Of a stretch of 64,000 bases of DNA, positions 8,326 through 16,720 are shown piece by piece; the stretch's first letter is position 1, and every line of letters begins with the position of its first letter. The translations under genes were made by a program, and so were the position numbers. The stretch is from CBFIDA01 sp965661085 (GTDB lineage Bacteria; Pseudomonadota; Gammaproteobacteria; Comchoanobacterales; Comchoanobacteraceae). The stretch is taken from NCBI GenBank assembly GCA_965661085.1, contig CBFIDA010000003.1:37158-101157 (forward strand), in the 5' to 3' direction. The notes beneath the pieces were generated by a model. That model searched no databases, was not told the origin of the DNA, and was given only the letters and a program-made list of their open reading frames with translations.

Positions 8326-9521
8326 AATTTGATCCTGTGAAAGTTGTCCATGTTTACTACAAGCCTATGGATCATAAAATTTTTGTCGGCAGGTTGGCCC
8401 TCAATCATCGCAAGCTTTTTTTTGAATATGATGCAAAATTTATAGCAACGGGCCTCAATTTGTCGCCATTCAAATTGCCCCTTAAATCCGGTGTCATAGC
8501 AGCAGATGATTTTACTTTTGATGGTTTGTTTGGTGTTTTTAATGATGCTTTACCGGACGGTTGGGGAAGATTACTTCTAGACCGCGCACTCATCAAACAC
8601 AACATCAATCCTGGTAGTCTGTCTGTGCTCGATAGGCTTTGTTTTGTAGGATCTCATGGCATGGGCGCTTTGATTTTCGAACCAGAGGCAAACCATGCGC
8701 CAAATGTTCCTCATGAATCTTTAGACAAAATCGCTCAAGAAATAGCTGAATTTCAAGAGCATGACAATGATAGGTTTGTGGAAGACTTACTCAATCTTGG
8801 TGGTTCTTCAGCAGGCGCCAGACCAAAAGTTTTAATGCACCTTGATGATGCGCATTGGTTGATTAAATTTCCCTCTCACCTAGACCCAAAAGACATCGGT
8901 GCAATTGAGTATGCATATCATATGATGGCTGGGGATGCAGGTCTTGATCTGCCAAAAGCCAAATTATTTCCAGCGCGCAATGGTTTTGGTTTTTTTGGTA
9001 GCAAACGGTTTGATAAAACAGATCATTCTAGGGTTCATATGCATACAATCAGTGGGCTGCTGCATGCAGATCACAGAACGCCAAGTCTTGACTATGCAAT
9101 GATCATGAAAGCAACCATGCATTTAACCAGAGATATGAAAGAATTGGAGAAACAATATCGGGGTTGTGTGTTTAATATCTTAAGTCATAACCGGGATGAT
9201 CACTCTAAAAACTTCTCTTTTCTCATGGATTCAAAAGGTGTCTGGCGGATTTCTCCTGGCTATGATTTAACATTTTCTTCAGGGCCTGGTGGTGAGCATT
9301 GCTCAATGGTCATGGGCGAAGGAAAAAATCCTGGCATCAATCAATTGCTAGAGCTGGCTAAAATCAGCAACATTAAAAAATCCAATGCGCTTCGCATGAT
9401 CGATGAAGTAAAATCATCTGTATCTAAATGGTCTGTTTTTGCAAAAAATGCCGGTGTCAGTACTGCAAGTCATCAATGGATTGATGCAGCGATCACCAAA
9501 ATAATCCAAAATAATTTTTAA
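8322..9521 (+). CDS. hipA: HipA-like serine/threonine kinase toxin
   Basis: A 399-residue full-length HipA-family protein. Couple_hipA-type N-domain, then GLFGVFNDALPDGWGR (about 68-83), glycine-rich GGSSAGARPK (160-169), the ATP-binding Lys in WLIKFPS (182), the catalytic loop SHNRDDHSKNFSF (288-300) and the metal-binding Asp in SPGYDLTFS (about 315). All key residues are present, so the kinase looks active. HipA of E. coli phosphorylates glutamyl-tRNA synthetase and induces persistence; the target here is unknown. AT-rich, and bracketed by imperfect direct repeats, which suggests transfer. Confidence 0.93.
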   Translation: MKFDPVKVVHVYYKPMDHKIFVGRLALNHRKLFFEYDAKFIATGLNLSPFKLPLKSGVIAADDFTFDGLFGVFNDALPDGWGRLLLDRALIKHNINPGSLSVLDRLCFVGSHGMGALIFEPEANHAPNVPHESLDKIAQEIAEFQEHDNDRFVEDLLNLGGSSAGARPKVLMHLDDAHWLIKFPSHLDPKDIGAIEYAYHMMAGDAGLDLPKAKLFPARNGFGFFGSKRFDKTDHSRVHMHTISGLLHADHRTPSLDYAMIMKATMHLTRDMKELEKQYRGCVFNILSHNRDDHSKNFSFLMDSKGVWRISPGYDLTFSSGPGGEHCSMVMGEGKNPGINQLLELAKISNIKKSNALRMIDEVKSSVSKWSVFAKNAGVSTASHQWIDAAITKIIQNNF

Positions 9522-9562
9522 GCACCACGCATTCATTTGCTTATGAGGATTATGGGCCTGGA

Positions 9563-9589
9563 TTGCCTCGCCATTTGACTTTGAGACAT
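9563..9589 (+). repeat. Copy 2 of an imperfect direct repeat flanking hipBA
   Basis: 27 bases beginning TTGCCTCGCCATTTGAC, 23 of 27 identical to 7704-7730 and in the same orientation, just downstream of hipA. Confidence 0.45.
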
Positions 9590-9913
9590 TCTGATTGCTT
9601 GATCCAACATTGTGGTGGTTTTGTTGACAAAAAGCGCCAATATTTCAGCAAAAACTTTACGGACATAAAAACTGGCGGAGGTTGGCATCCACCAATATAA
9701 AGCTCTCCAAACTGGGTGGGAAATATGAAATCCACGCCCACCTGATTTGGGTATTTATACTGTTCGAGGTCAAAAATCTGTATCTAAATTAAGCTGTTAG
9801 ACTGGTTTGAATTTAATCACACCATGGCACTGACAGTGCTTAAATATAAAAAAATCCAAACTCGTTTTCTCTCACAGATGTCTTATTTTTGACTATGTTT
9901 TATGTTTATCGCG

Positions 9914-9945
9914 CCCTTAAAGTTAGGATATTACTAACTTTAGGG
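9914..9945. repeat. Inverted repeat, possible terminator or operator
   Basis: CCCTTAAAGTTAG (9914-9926) and CTAACTTTAGGG (9934-9945) are complementary with one unpaired A, around a 7-base loop. No T-run follows. The right arm continues into GACATG, a motif also seen near 10010 and 10805. Confidence 0.4.
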
Positions 9946-10073
9946 ACATGGTGACCACAATCCATTACATGCCCATCTTATCCTCTAGGTTACGAACAAT
10001 GAAACCTAAAGGACATGCCATGCCCTATTGGTGACGATTTTTTCCACTTTTAAGACACGGGACACAGTATGCT

Positions 10074-10101
10074 GTTATCGATTATAGCGATTTTCGATAA
10101 C
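10074..10101. promoter_or_regulatory. Perfect 8-base inverted repeat, operator-like
   Basis: GTTATCGA (10074-10081) and TCGATAAC (10094-10101) with a 12-base spacer. The related word TTATCG recurs twice in the fic promoter (10895-10919), so a shared regulator is possible. Confidence 0.35.
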
Positions 10102-10181
10102 AACAAGCATCAAACCTCCAAAGGCGGTGATAAGGATCGGCGCTATTATTGATTTTAAGCATTTTTGATAATAAAAGAAGT

Positions 10182-10691
10182 TTATTTATTGTATGCCTCT
10201 ACAACGCTCTTAGCGTCACGCTCAATGTCACCATTATCAGAATTTATAGTAAAACTAGCCACCTCAGCGAACCCAGGATTACGTTATTTTTGCAATCCAT
10301 CCAATAGCACTGAATAATCAGCAACAGGCAGTAGCGGCCTATAATTGCTCATTCTTTCAGCCTGAACTGAGGTGCTTACCTCAATATATACAGTAAATTC
10401 TGACTTTAATATTTCACGAGCTTTTGGATCACAAGCAACATTCTCATCTGTGGTAACCACGATGTTTTCCTGAGTAACCTGGTGTTGCAGAATTTCTGTT
10501 AATGTTTGATTGAATTTATCTTCACTGCCAGCACCAAATACATCAGTAACGCTACGACCAATAGATGCAACGCTAGCTAGAACATCTGCATTCATAAACT
10601 TCCAACCCAATTGCTTCGCTACTTCTTCTGCCACTACACCTTTGCCAGCACCTGATTGGCCGACAATAAATATTCTTTTCGATTTGCTCAT
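10182..10691 (-). pseudogene. Shikimate-kinase-like P-loop kinase with an in-frame stop
   Basis: The start ATG 10691 has a GGAGG ribosome-binding site. Walker A is clear (IFIVGQSGAGKGVVAEEVAK), followed by LGWKFMNADV. The frame stops at TAA 10284-10286 after 135 residues. Translation of the same frame beyond that codon continues for 33 more residues (RNPGFAEVASFTINSDNGDI) that fit the C-terminal helix of shikimate kinases, ending at TAA 10182-10184. The read-through length of about 169 residues is normal for the family. One nonsense change therefore truncates it. It diverges from fic. It may be a diverged AAA-type nucleotide kinase rather than AroK. Confidence 0.7.
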
Positions 10692-10770
10692 ATACGCCTC
10701 CACACGTTTTGTCATCAACCCAGTTAAAATTATACTGGTTTTGGGCTGAAATAGATCTTTTGGATCTAAC

Positions 10771-10809
10771 ATGTCCTTTAAGTGTCATATTTTGCTACTT
10801 TTAGGACAT
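10771..10809. promoter_or_regulatory. Inverted repeat upstream of the shikimate-kinase-like gene
   Basis: ATGTCCTTTAAGT (10771-10783) and ACTTTTAGGACAT (10797-10809) pair at 12 of 13 positions around a 13-base spacer. It lies 80 bases upstream of the minus-strand start and 150 bases before fic, where a repressor of one or both genes could bind. Confidence 0.4.
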
Positions 10810-10888
10810 GCTACACACGCACTATGATCGATTTACGTAAAACATGATAACATGGTTCAATCTTATTCTCACCTTTGGAATTAAAAAC

Positions 10889-10916
10889 TTGACTTATTAT
10901 CGGATATTGATATTAT
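10889..10916 (+). promoter_or_regulatory. Promoter of the fic gene
   Basis: TTGACT (10889-10894), 16-base spacer, TATTAT (10911-10916). Two copies of ATTATCG lie over the spacer and -10 region, which suggests repression by a DNA-binding protein; the Fic protein itself has a C-terminal winged-helix-like part and could be self-regulating. Confidence 0.6.
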
Positions 10917-10963
10917 CGAGAATAAATACTATACTTAAGTCTAGAAATCAAGAGGTTTAAAGC

Positions 10964-12127
10964 ATGGATATACAACAATCATTATCAGGCAAAGTGATTA
11001 AATCACCCAAGGGCTATCATGCCTATGTGCCTAATCCACTACCTCCGGCAATAGAATGGACCAACCAATTGGTAAGCACACTATCGCGGGCTGATTACTT
11101 GCTGGGCAAACTGGCTCGAGAAGGTAGCAAATTACCAAACCCACATCTGCTCATGCGCCCCTTCATTACCCGTGAGGCTGTATTGTCCAGCAAAATAGAA
11201 GGCACCCACGCTACAATCGGTGAAATTTTAGCTCATAATGCAGGCGTATCCGTTAATCAGAATCCAGATGATTTGCAGGAAGTGCAGAATTACATTACTG
11301 CTTTAGATTTTGGGTTAAAGCGCCTTGATGATCTACCGCTGTCCTTACGGTTAATAAAAGAAATTCATGAGCAATTAATGCAAGGGGTTAGAGGTTCACA
11401 TGCCACGCCTGGTGAATTTAGAAAAACACAAAACTGGATTGGCCTTCCTGGTTGCACATTAAATACAGCCAAGTTTGTGCCACCACCAACAGATAACTTA
11501 GCAGATTGTTTGGGTGATCTAGAAAAATTTTTACATGATCGCGGGTTACCAGCTCTAATTCATATAGCGCTGTGCCATTATCAATTTGAAACAATCCATC
11601 CATTTTTAGATGCCAATGGTAGAGTTGGGCGTTTGCTAATTACATTGTTATTCATTGAGCAAAAGATGTTGCCATCGCCACTGCTTTATTTAAGTGCATT
11701 TTTTGAGGCAACACGAGATGAATATTATAGGCAATTATTTAACGTTAGCAGCAACAACACTTGGCAGGACTGGTTAATTTATTTTTTAAATGGTGTCGCT
11801 GTTCAATCAGAAGATGCTTTATCACGTGCTGAAAGGATTAATAACTTACTTAATAAATGGAAGCTGCAAGTTGCAAGCGGTTCATCTAGCGTTCCTGTAG
11901 ACATTGTTGATCATTTTGCAGTGAATCCATACCTAACGATCAAAAAGATAGCTGAAGAGCTTGAGATTGCTTATAGCACTGCTGAACGTGGTGTTCGCAA
12001 GCTGTTAGGCGAGAATATTATCAGCCAAGTCAATGATGGCAAGCGTGATAAAGTTTATTGCGCCACAGAAATATTATCCATATTAGAAGAACCAGCAAAA
12101 ATTCATGCTGATGTTGAGGAAGATTAA
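10964..12127 (+). CDS. Fic-family AMPylase with N-terminal inhibitory motif and C-terminal wHTH
   Basis: A 387-residue class II-type Fic protein. An N-terminal Fic_N-like part contains the inhibitory helix SSKIEG (residues 75-80, pattern S/T-x-x-x-E-G). The catalytic motif HPFLDANGRVGR is at 212-223, with the His and both Arg intact. A winged-helix-like end follows (YLTIKKIAEELEIAYSTAER). Such enzymes transfer AMP to Ser, Thr or Tyr hydroxyls and are held off by the inhibitory Glu. ATG 10964 follows AGAGGT. AT-rich, next to a kinase-like gene on the same strand. Confidence 0.93.
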   Translation: MDIQQSLSGKVIKSPKGYHAYVPNPLPPAIEWTNQLVSTLSRADYLLGKLAREGSKLPNPHLLMRPFITREAVLSSKIEGTHATIGEILAHNAGVSVNQNPDDLQEVQNYITALDFGLKRLDDLPLSLRLIKEIHEQLMQGVRGSHATPGEFRKTQNWIGLPGCTLNTAKFVPPPTDNLADCLGDLEKFLHDRGLPALIHIALCHYQFETIHPFLDANGRVGRLLITLLFIEQKMLPSPLLYLSAFFEATRDEYYRQLFNVSSNNTWQDWLIYFLNGVAVQSEDALSRAERINNLLNKWKLQVASGSSSVPVDIVDHFAVNPYLTIKKIAEELEIAYSTAERGVRKLLGENIISQVNDGKRDKVYCATEILSILEEPAKIHADVEED

Positions 12128-12178
12128 CATGAACCATTTAATAGCATTTTATCAGCATAATATCGGCATAGCACAAAC

Positions 12179-13243
12179 ATGAATCAGTTAACTGCAAGAC
12201 AACAAACATACAACAAGATATCTAATACCTTGGCCTACATGAGCAATAAACAGCTAGAACACCTCCTTGCTGATGGCAAAGCAATGCACAAAGGTATTGG
12301 CGGCACTTCATTACAGATAGAAATAGATCACACGCCTGTTTTTGTAAAGAAAGTACCGATCACAGATTTAGAATTGCAGCCAGAAAATTATATGTCTACT
12401 GCCAATATTTTTAATTTACCAATGTCCTATCAATACGGTATTGGCTCAACGGGCTTTGGAGCCTGGCGGGAATTAGCAGCACATATCATGACAACCAATT
12501 GGGTGATAACTGGCCAAAGTCCTAATTTTCCAATTATGTACCATTGGCGAATACTGCAAGACACTGACAGCAAAATCATTTCAGATGAAGAACAAATTGC
12601 TTTAGATAAAGACGCTACTTATTGGGAGAATAATGCATCAATAAATAGTCGATTAAAAGCAATAGCATTGGCAACGCATCATACTTATTTATTTGTAGAG
12701 TTTATTCCCAATCACCTTTATGGGTGGTTAAACAAACAATTATCCACCAATGAAAGTACTGCTATTGATGCTGTTAGATTAGTTGAAAGCCAAATGCAAA
12801 CAACTAATTATTTTATGGCCTCCCAGAAGTTTCTACACATGGATGCACATTTTGAAAACATTTTAACTGATGGGAAACAGCTATATTATAGTGATTTTGG
12901 TTTAGCATTATCTGATAAATTTACGTTATCTAATATTGAACATCACTTTGCAAAAGACAATGCTGATTATGATTACGCAAGTGGCTCATCTAATTTAATG
13001 CACACTGTATTGACCAATTACTTAGGAAAAGACGATTGGGGTGTTAGTTTGGCGAAATTTACTAACGATGAGTTTGGCACACAAATACCAACGAAAGTGA
13101 AAGAATTACTGTCTAGACATCATGGGATTGCTGTAAAAATGGATGAATTCTACATAGCAATACAAAGAGATAAATCAACTCCTTTACCATCAGGTCATTT
13201 GAAGGAGTTGTTGCCCCAAAATACGCGAGGGAATCATGAGTAA
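12179..13243 (+). CDS. Protein-kinase-like protein (aminoglycoside-kinase/Ser-Thr-kinase fold)
   Basis: A 354-residue protein with no named family I can assign, but with the kinase signature set in order: glycine loop GIGGTS (39-44), candidate ATP-binding Lys in VFVKKV (54-59), hinge-like LFVEFIP (171-177), catalytic loop HMDAHFENIL (220-229) and SDFG (238-241). The catalytic Asp, Asn and metal-binding Asp are all there. It starts 51 bases after the Fic gene and overlaps the following GNAT remnant by 8 bases. Strongly AT-rich. It may be a toxin-like or resistance kinase, or a secreted effector; this is unresolved. Confidence 0.7.
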   Translation: MNQLTARQQTYNKISNTLAYMSNKQLEHLLADGKAMHKGIGGTSLQIEIDHTPVFVKKVPITDLELQPENYMSTANIFNLPMSYQYGIGSTGFGAWRELAAHIMTTNWVITGQSPNFPIMYHWRILQDTDSKIISDEEQIALDKDATYWENNASINSRLKAIALATHHTYLFVEFIPNHLYGWLNKQLSTNESTAIDAVRLVESQMQTTNYFMASQKFLHMDAHFENILTDGKQLYYSDFGLALSDKFTLSNIEHHFAKDNADYDYASGSSNLMHTVLTNYLGKDDWGVSLAKFTNDEFGTQIPTKVKELLSRHHGIAVKMDEFYIAIQRDKSTPLPSGHLKELLPQNTRGNHE

Positions 13244-13418
13244 AATCATAGAAACTGACCGTTTAATACTTAGAACTTGGAATGATGATGACTTGCAGCC
13301 GATGTTTGCTATTAACCAGGATCCAAAAGTTATGGAATATTTCCCTAGTCTTCAAGATGTGGATATGACTAAAAACTTTATAGATAAAGTGGGTTGTGTC
13401 GACAATTGGGCCGTATAG
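13236..13418 (+). pseudogene. Truncated GNAT (RimJ/RimL-type) acetyltransferase
   Basis: 60 residues starting MSKIIETDRLILRTWNDDDL, the standard opening of RimJ/RimL-type N-acetyltransferases, followed by PKVMEYFPSLQD. It stops after about 60 residues where the family normally runs to about 170, so the acetyl-CoA-binding part is missing. ATG 13236 overlaps the kinase-like gene by 8 bases. The break lies near 13395, possibly the edge of an inserted segment. Confidence 0.7.
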
Positions 13419-13435
13419 ATGAAAACATCATAATT

Positions 13436-13588
13436 TTAAGGCGAATAGCTTTTTAGCTTAGCAGACAAAAACCTGGGATTTTCAGGCACTTTAGCGTCAT
13501 TATGGGCCTTAACACGCCCTTTTAAATTACGGTTAAAGCCAACATAAATATTGCCATGTGATCATTCTAGAAAATAAACGTCATGCAT
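13436..13588 (-). pseudogene. GIY-YIG nuclease-domain remnant with internal stop
   Basis: Reading the minus strand from ATG 13588 gives MHDVYFLE, a TGA, then SHGNIYVGFNRNLKGRVKAH and a short continuation, ending at TAA 13436-13438. This matches the UPF0213/GIY-YIG pattern (xYxLxS..GxxYVGxTxNLxxRxxxHN). The internal TGA and early end show decay. It lies just inside the tRNA-Ser gene at the island edge. Confidence 0.6.
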
Positions 13589-13680
13589 AATTCTGCAGTC
13601 TCACTACGCCAAGGCTTCGTGAGACACGCCCAGTTCTACCTCACTTCTGGCGTACAGCCCGAAGTTCGAAGAACGTAGGG

Positions 13681-13771
13681 TGGCGGAGAGAGAGGGATTC
13701 GAACCCTCGGTACGGGGTTGCCGCACACACGCTTTCCAGGCGTGCCCCTTCGACCGCTCGGGCACCTCTCC
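13681..13771 (-). tRNA. tRNA-Ser (anticodon GGA)
   Basis: On the minus strand the gene opens GGAGAGGTGCCCGAGCGG, has the anticodon loop CTGGAAA (anticodon GGA), a long class II variable arm, a GGTTCGAATCC T-arm and a 3' end closing the seven-base acceptor stem, followed by G and encoded CCA. About 91 bases. The accessory segment to its left suggests it could be an integration site, but I find no second copy of its 3' end. Confidence 0.95.
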
Positions 13772-13902
13772 ACATTGGGCCCATTTAAGCACCTCTTTCG
13801 GAAAAAATCAATGTGTTTGCCTGTGTACGATGCTTGAGCACAAAGATTGTTGTCCTCAAGACCCTATGTTAAGGTAAGGTTTTCATGAACAGGGCATGAC
13901 CG

Positions 13903-14787
13903 ATGATGTTGCATGCATCTCAGAAAGGTGCTTATTGGGCGCTGTGTAAACCCAAGGTCGTTGCCTTGATGCTGTTGTCGGCTTTGGTGGGCATGCTGTT
14001 GGCGCCGCATGCATTGCAACACCCTCAAAAGATACTTTGCGGTTTGCTTGGCATTGCGCTTGCTTCAGCTTCTGGTGCCGTGGTCAATCACTTGATTGAT
14101 CGGCGCTATGATGCAGCCATGCAACGCACACATCGTCGTCCCCTGCCCCAGAACTTGATCACTCCTAAGCAAGCCTTGTATTTTGGCGCCCTGCTGCTGC
14201 TCCAGAGCATGGTGGTGCTTATTTTGTGGGTCAATGTCATGGCCGCATGGTTGACCCTTGGCACCATGATGGGTTATGCCTGGGTTTACACCCATTGGCT
14301 CAAACACGCCACACCCCAAAACATTGTCATTGGGGGTTTGAGTGGCGCATTGCCCCCCTTGCTGGGTTGGACATGCATCACACCGCAATGGTCGGCTGAA
14401 CCCTTACTGTTGGTGTTGTTGATTTTTGTTTGGACACCGCCACATTTTTGGGCGTTGGCCATTGATCGCATTGAAGATTATCGTCAAGCAAATGTGCCCA
14501 TGCTGCCGATCACCCATGGCATTGCATACACCAAACAACACATCACACTCTATGCTTGCCTGACCGTTATGGTGTCTTATTTTCCAATCATGATTGGCAT
14601 GTTTGGTATGGGCTATGGCCTGGGGATGACGCTTTTGAATGCACGCTTTCTGTCGTTGTCTTGGCGCTGCCAGCACAGTTCCAGCCCGCATTTGCCCAAA
14701 AAACTGTTCCTCCACTCCATCCAATACCTGATGCTGAGTTTCTTTTTGATGCTTTGTGATCACGGTTGGCAGGTGCTGCATGCATGA
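13903..14787 (+). CDS. cyoE: Protoheme IX farnesyltransferase (heme O synthase)
   Basis: A 294-residue UbiA-superfamily membrane protein. The opening KPKVVALMLLSALVGM, the first Asp-rich motif NHLIDRRYDAAMQRTHRRPL and the second loop TPPHFWALAIDRIEDYRQAN with VPMLP are diagnostic for heme O synthase. It attaches a farnesyl group to heme b for the terminal oxidase. Several hydrophobic helices span the protein. No oxidase subunit genes follow; instead it overlaps rsmJ by a few bases. Confidence 0.95.
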   Translation: MMLHASQKGAYWALCKPKVVALMLLSALVGMLLAPHALQHPQKILCGLLGIALASASGAVVNHLIDRRYDAAMQRTHRRPLPQNLITPKQALYFGALLLLQSMVVLILWVNVMAAWLTLGTMMGYAWVYTHWLKHATPQNIVIGGLSGALPPLLGWTCITPQWSAEPLLLVLLIFVWTPPHFWALAIDRIEDYRQANVPMLPITHGIAYTKQHITLYACLTVMVSYFPIMIGMFGMGYGLGMTLLNARFLSLSWRCQHSSSPHLPKKLFLHSIQYLMLSFFLMLCDHGWQVLHA

Positions 14788-15553
14788 AGCATGCATGTGT
14801 GACATCACATGGCACCCAACCATCACACATGCCGCACAACAGATCTGGGCCACACGCTTTGATGCCCATCACATTCGACATCAGCCAGGTGCACCACTCA
14901 TGGTCTGTTGTCACTGCGATCATCTGACTCTAAGCTTGCGCCATCGCCCTGATTTGACGCCTTTGGTGCACCATTTTGATGACGCCCATCATCGATATCG
15001 CATCAAAACCTTGCATCAGTCCAAACACCCCTTGGCCAAAGCATGTGGCATGGTACGAGGCATGCCACCTTTGCGTATCCTCGATATGACAGCGGGATGG
15101 GGCGAAGACAGTTTCGTTTTGGCACACTTGGGCGCGCATGTCCATGCGCTCGAACAGCATCCTTTGGTGGCCCTGATGTTGGCACAGAACATAGAACGAC
15201 ACTGCAAACGCCATACCCACCTGGTATGGCAAAGCACCTGGGCAGACCATGCCCATCATTTGAAGCATCATCCACAGTCTTGGGATGTCATCTATTTTGA
15301 CATGATGTTTCCCCCTCAAAAAGGCCATGCCAAAACCAATAAAAAAATGCAAATTCTACAAGCCTTACTCGATCATCCACCCATCGATGCCAATACCTGG
15401 GAGCTGGCCTCTCAACGCGCCAAACGCATCGTCGTCAAGCAACCCGCCAACAACAAACGCCAACATTGTGGTATCGACAACCACCTCACCAAACCGACGT
15501 TCATGGTCCAGTCAAAGAACGCCTGCTTTCAGATCTGGACAAACGCCCATTGA
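14780..15553 (+). CDS. rsmJ: 16S rRNA (guanine1516-N2)-methyltransferase
   Basis: A 257-residue SAM methyltransferase. The RsmJ signatures ILDMTAGWGEDSFVLAHLGA, then ALEQHPLVALMLAQ, and later IYFDMMFPPQKGHAKTNKKM are all present and in order. It methylates G1516 of 16S rRNA. ATG 14780 overlaps the cyoE stop; ATG 14795 is an alternative. Its 3' end overlaps the convergent membrane-protein gene by 53 bases. His-rich N-terminus. Confidence 0.92.
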   Translation: MHEACMCDITWHPTITHAAQQIWATRFDAHHIRHQPGAPLMVCCHCDHLTLSLRHRPDLTPLVHHFDDAHHRYRIKTLHQSKHPLAKACGMVRGMPPLRILDMTAGWGEDSFVLAHLGAHVHALEQHPLVALMLAQNIERHCKRHTHLVWQSTWADHAHHLKHHPQSWDVIYFDMMFPPQKGHAKTNKKMQILQALLDHPPIDANTWELASQRAKRIVVKQPANNKRQHCGIDNHLTKPTFMVQSKNACFQIWTNAH

Positions 15554-16703
15554 TTGGGAGCCTCATTTTTTTCTCATGGAGTGGCTTGCATTCGAATCTC
15601 TGATTTTTCGTCTGCCTCCTCTTTGTTGATACGAAACGCTGGTCTCTTCGCGTCAAATCCTGATTCTGGCAAACTTTTGAATCGATTTCGAATCTACCAG
15701 AATCGCCACGTGGTGTCGTTGACGGTGTTTCACCATTGCGCTCAAACGCTTTGCCAGCCAAAACCACCAAAACAAGGTTGGGCAATAACGTGCAATACAT
15801 CGGCAACATGCCAAATGTGACCGGACTCAGATGCAACAATGCCATGAGCAGCGCAGATCCAATCAAAACCGCAAACATCAGGCGACCTGTGTTTTTTTGA
15901 ACAGCCTGTCTTGTATCTCCTGAAAGACAACTCCAGATAAAATGGGATACGATGAACACTAAGATTGCAGTAGACAGCATATGTATCATGGGGATGGGTG
16001 CTGTGAACATGGTCATGCTCCATCCCATACTGAGCTCAGAAGGAAACCGCCACATGATGGCAGCCACGTTGAGGGTAGATAAAACCACCGCTCCCATCAC
16101 CCAACACAAAACCGTCCAAAGCCAATGTGACTTTTTAGGCTGAAGATTCTGCGCTGATGCGGCCTTTGTCTTGGATTTTGTTTCATCCTCAAGTCCGGAT
16201 CGGGATGAACTTTGAGTACGCGCGTAGCTAAAGGAGTTTGGATTTTTGTCAAGATTATTACGGCCAGAAAGGCGTGGAGATGGTGCTGGGTGTTTTTTCT
16301 CATCTTTATCAGTGGCCTGAATGGTAATTCCGCCCATTATACCACTGAAGTCTGTCGTCTGAATAGTCTGATCACCCTTCATCTTATCAAAGAACGACTT
16401 ACACTTCGACGCTTCAAACGTAAGCGTCTTCGGATACCCCGTCCCCTTAGTATCAGTACGATGGGAAACTGTAAATACACGCTGGGCCTCTTCTTCATTG
16501 TCTGATGTGACCTTCATACTGTCGATTTTTTCTATTGTTGCTTTATGTTCTTGGTCCGATTCTAAAATTCTATTTAAAGTGTTTACCCATGTTCGTTTTT
16601 TTTTACTCAAAAAACCATTAAAATCTTTACAATTTTCATCGTCATGCAAAACAGCAAGGTATTTAACAAATTGGTGGATCCGGCTTGGGGTGTTTTTTTT
16701 CAT
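15501..16703 (-). CDS. Hypothetical membrane protein with long cytosolic N-part
   Basis: About 400 residues, no known family. Residues 1-190 are hydrophilic and charged, with Ser-rich low-complexity stretches. Four hydrophobic segments follow (about 195-330; for example WTVLCWVMGAVVLSTLNVAA and LMFAVLIGSALLMALLHL), then a very basic tail. The start could be ATG 16703 (used) or TTG 16724. It begins right beside the parE stop and its end overlaps rsmJ on the other strand by 53 bases. A host-interaction role is possible but unsupported. Confidence 0.6.
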   Translation of the reverse strand: MKKNTPSRIHQFVKYLAVLHDDENCKDFNGFLSKKKRTWVNTLNRILESDQEHKATIEKIDSMKVTSDNEEEAQRVFTVSHRTDTKGTGYPKTLTFEASKCKSFFDKMKGDQTIQTTDFSGIMGGITIQATDKDEKKHPAPSPRLSGRNNLDKNPNSFSYARTQSSSRSGLEDETKSKTKAASAQNLQPKKSHWLWTVLCWVMGAVVLSTLNVAAIMWRFPSELSMGWSMTMFTAPIPMIHMLSTAILVFIVSHFIWSCLSGDTRQAVQKNTGRLMFAVLIGSALLMALLHLSPVTFGMLPMYCTLLPNLVLVVLAGKAFERNGETPSTTPRGDSGRFEIDSKVCQNQDLTRRDQRFVSTKRRQTKNQRFECKPLHEKKMRLPINGRLSRSESRRSLTGP

Positions 16704-16720
16704 ATTCTTAGGGTATCCAA

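Larger units (their letters stand above)
9522..10181. other. 660-base gene-free region with several inverted repeats
   Basis: No credible open frame. It holds repeat copy 2 (9563-9589), an inverted repeat at 9914-9945 and a perfect one at 10074-10101, described separately. It is AT-rich. The repeats suggest regulatory or mobile-element end sequences rather than coding DNA. Confidence 0.4.

Noticed and set aside
13680..13877. 65-codon plus-strand frame
   Set aside because: Antisense to tRNA-Ser; a chance frame common over tRNA genes.
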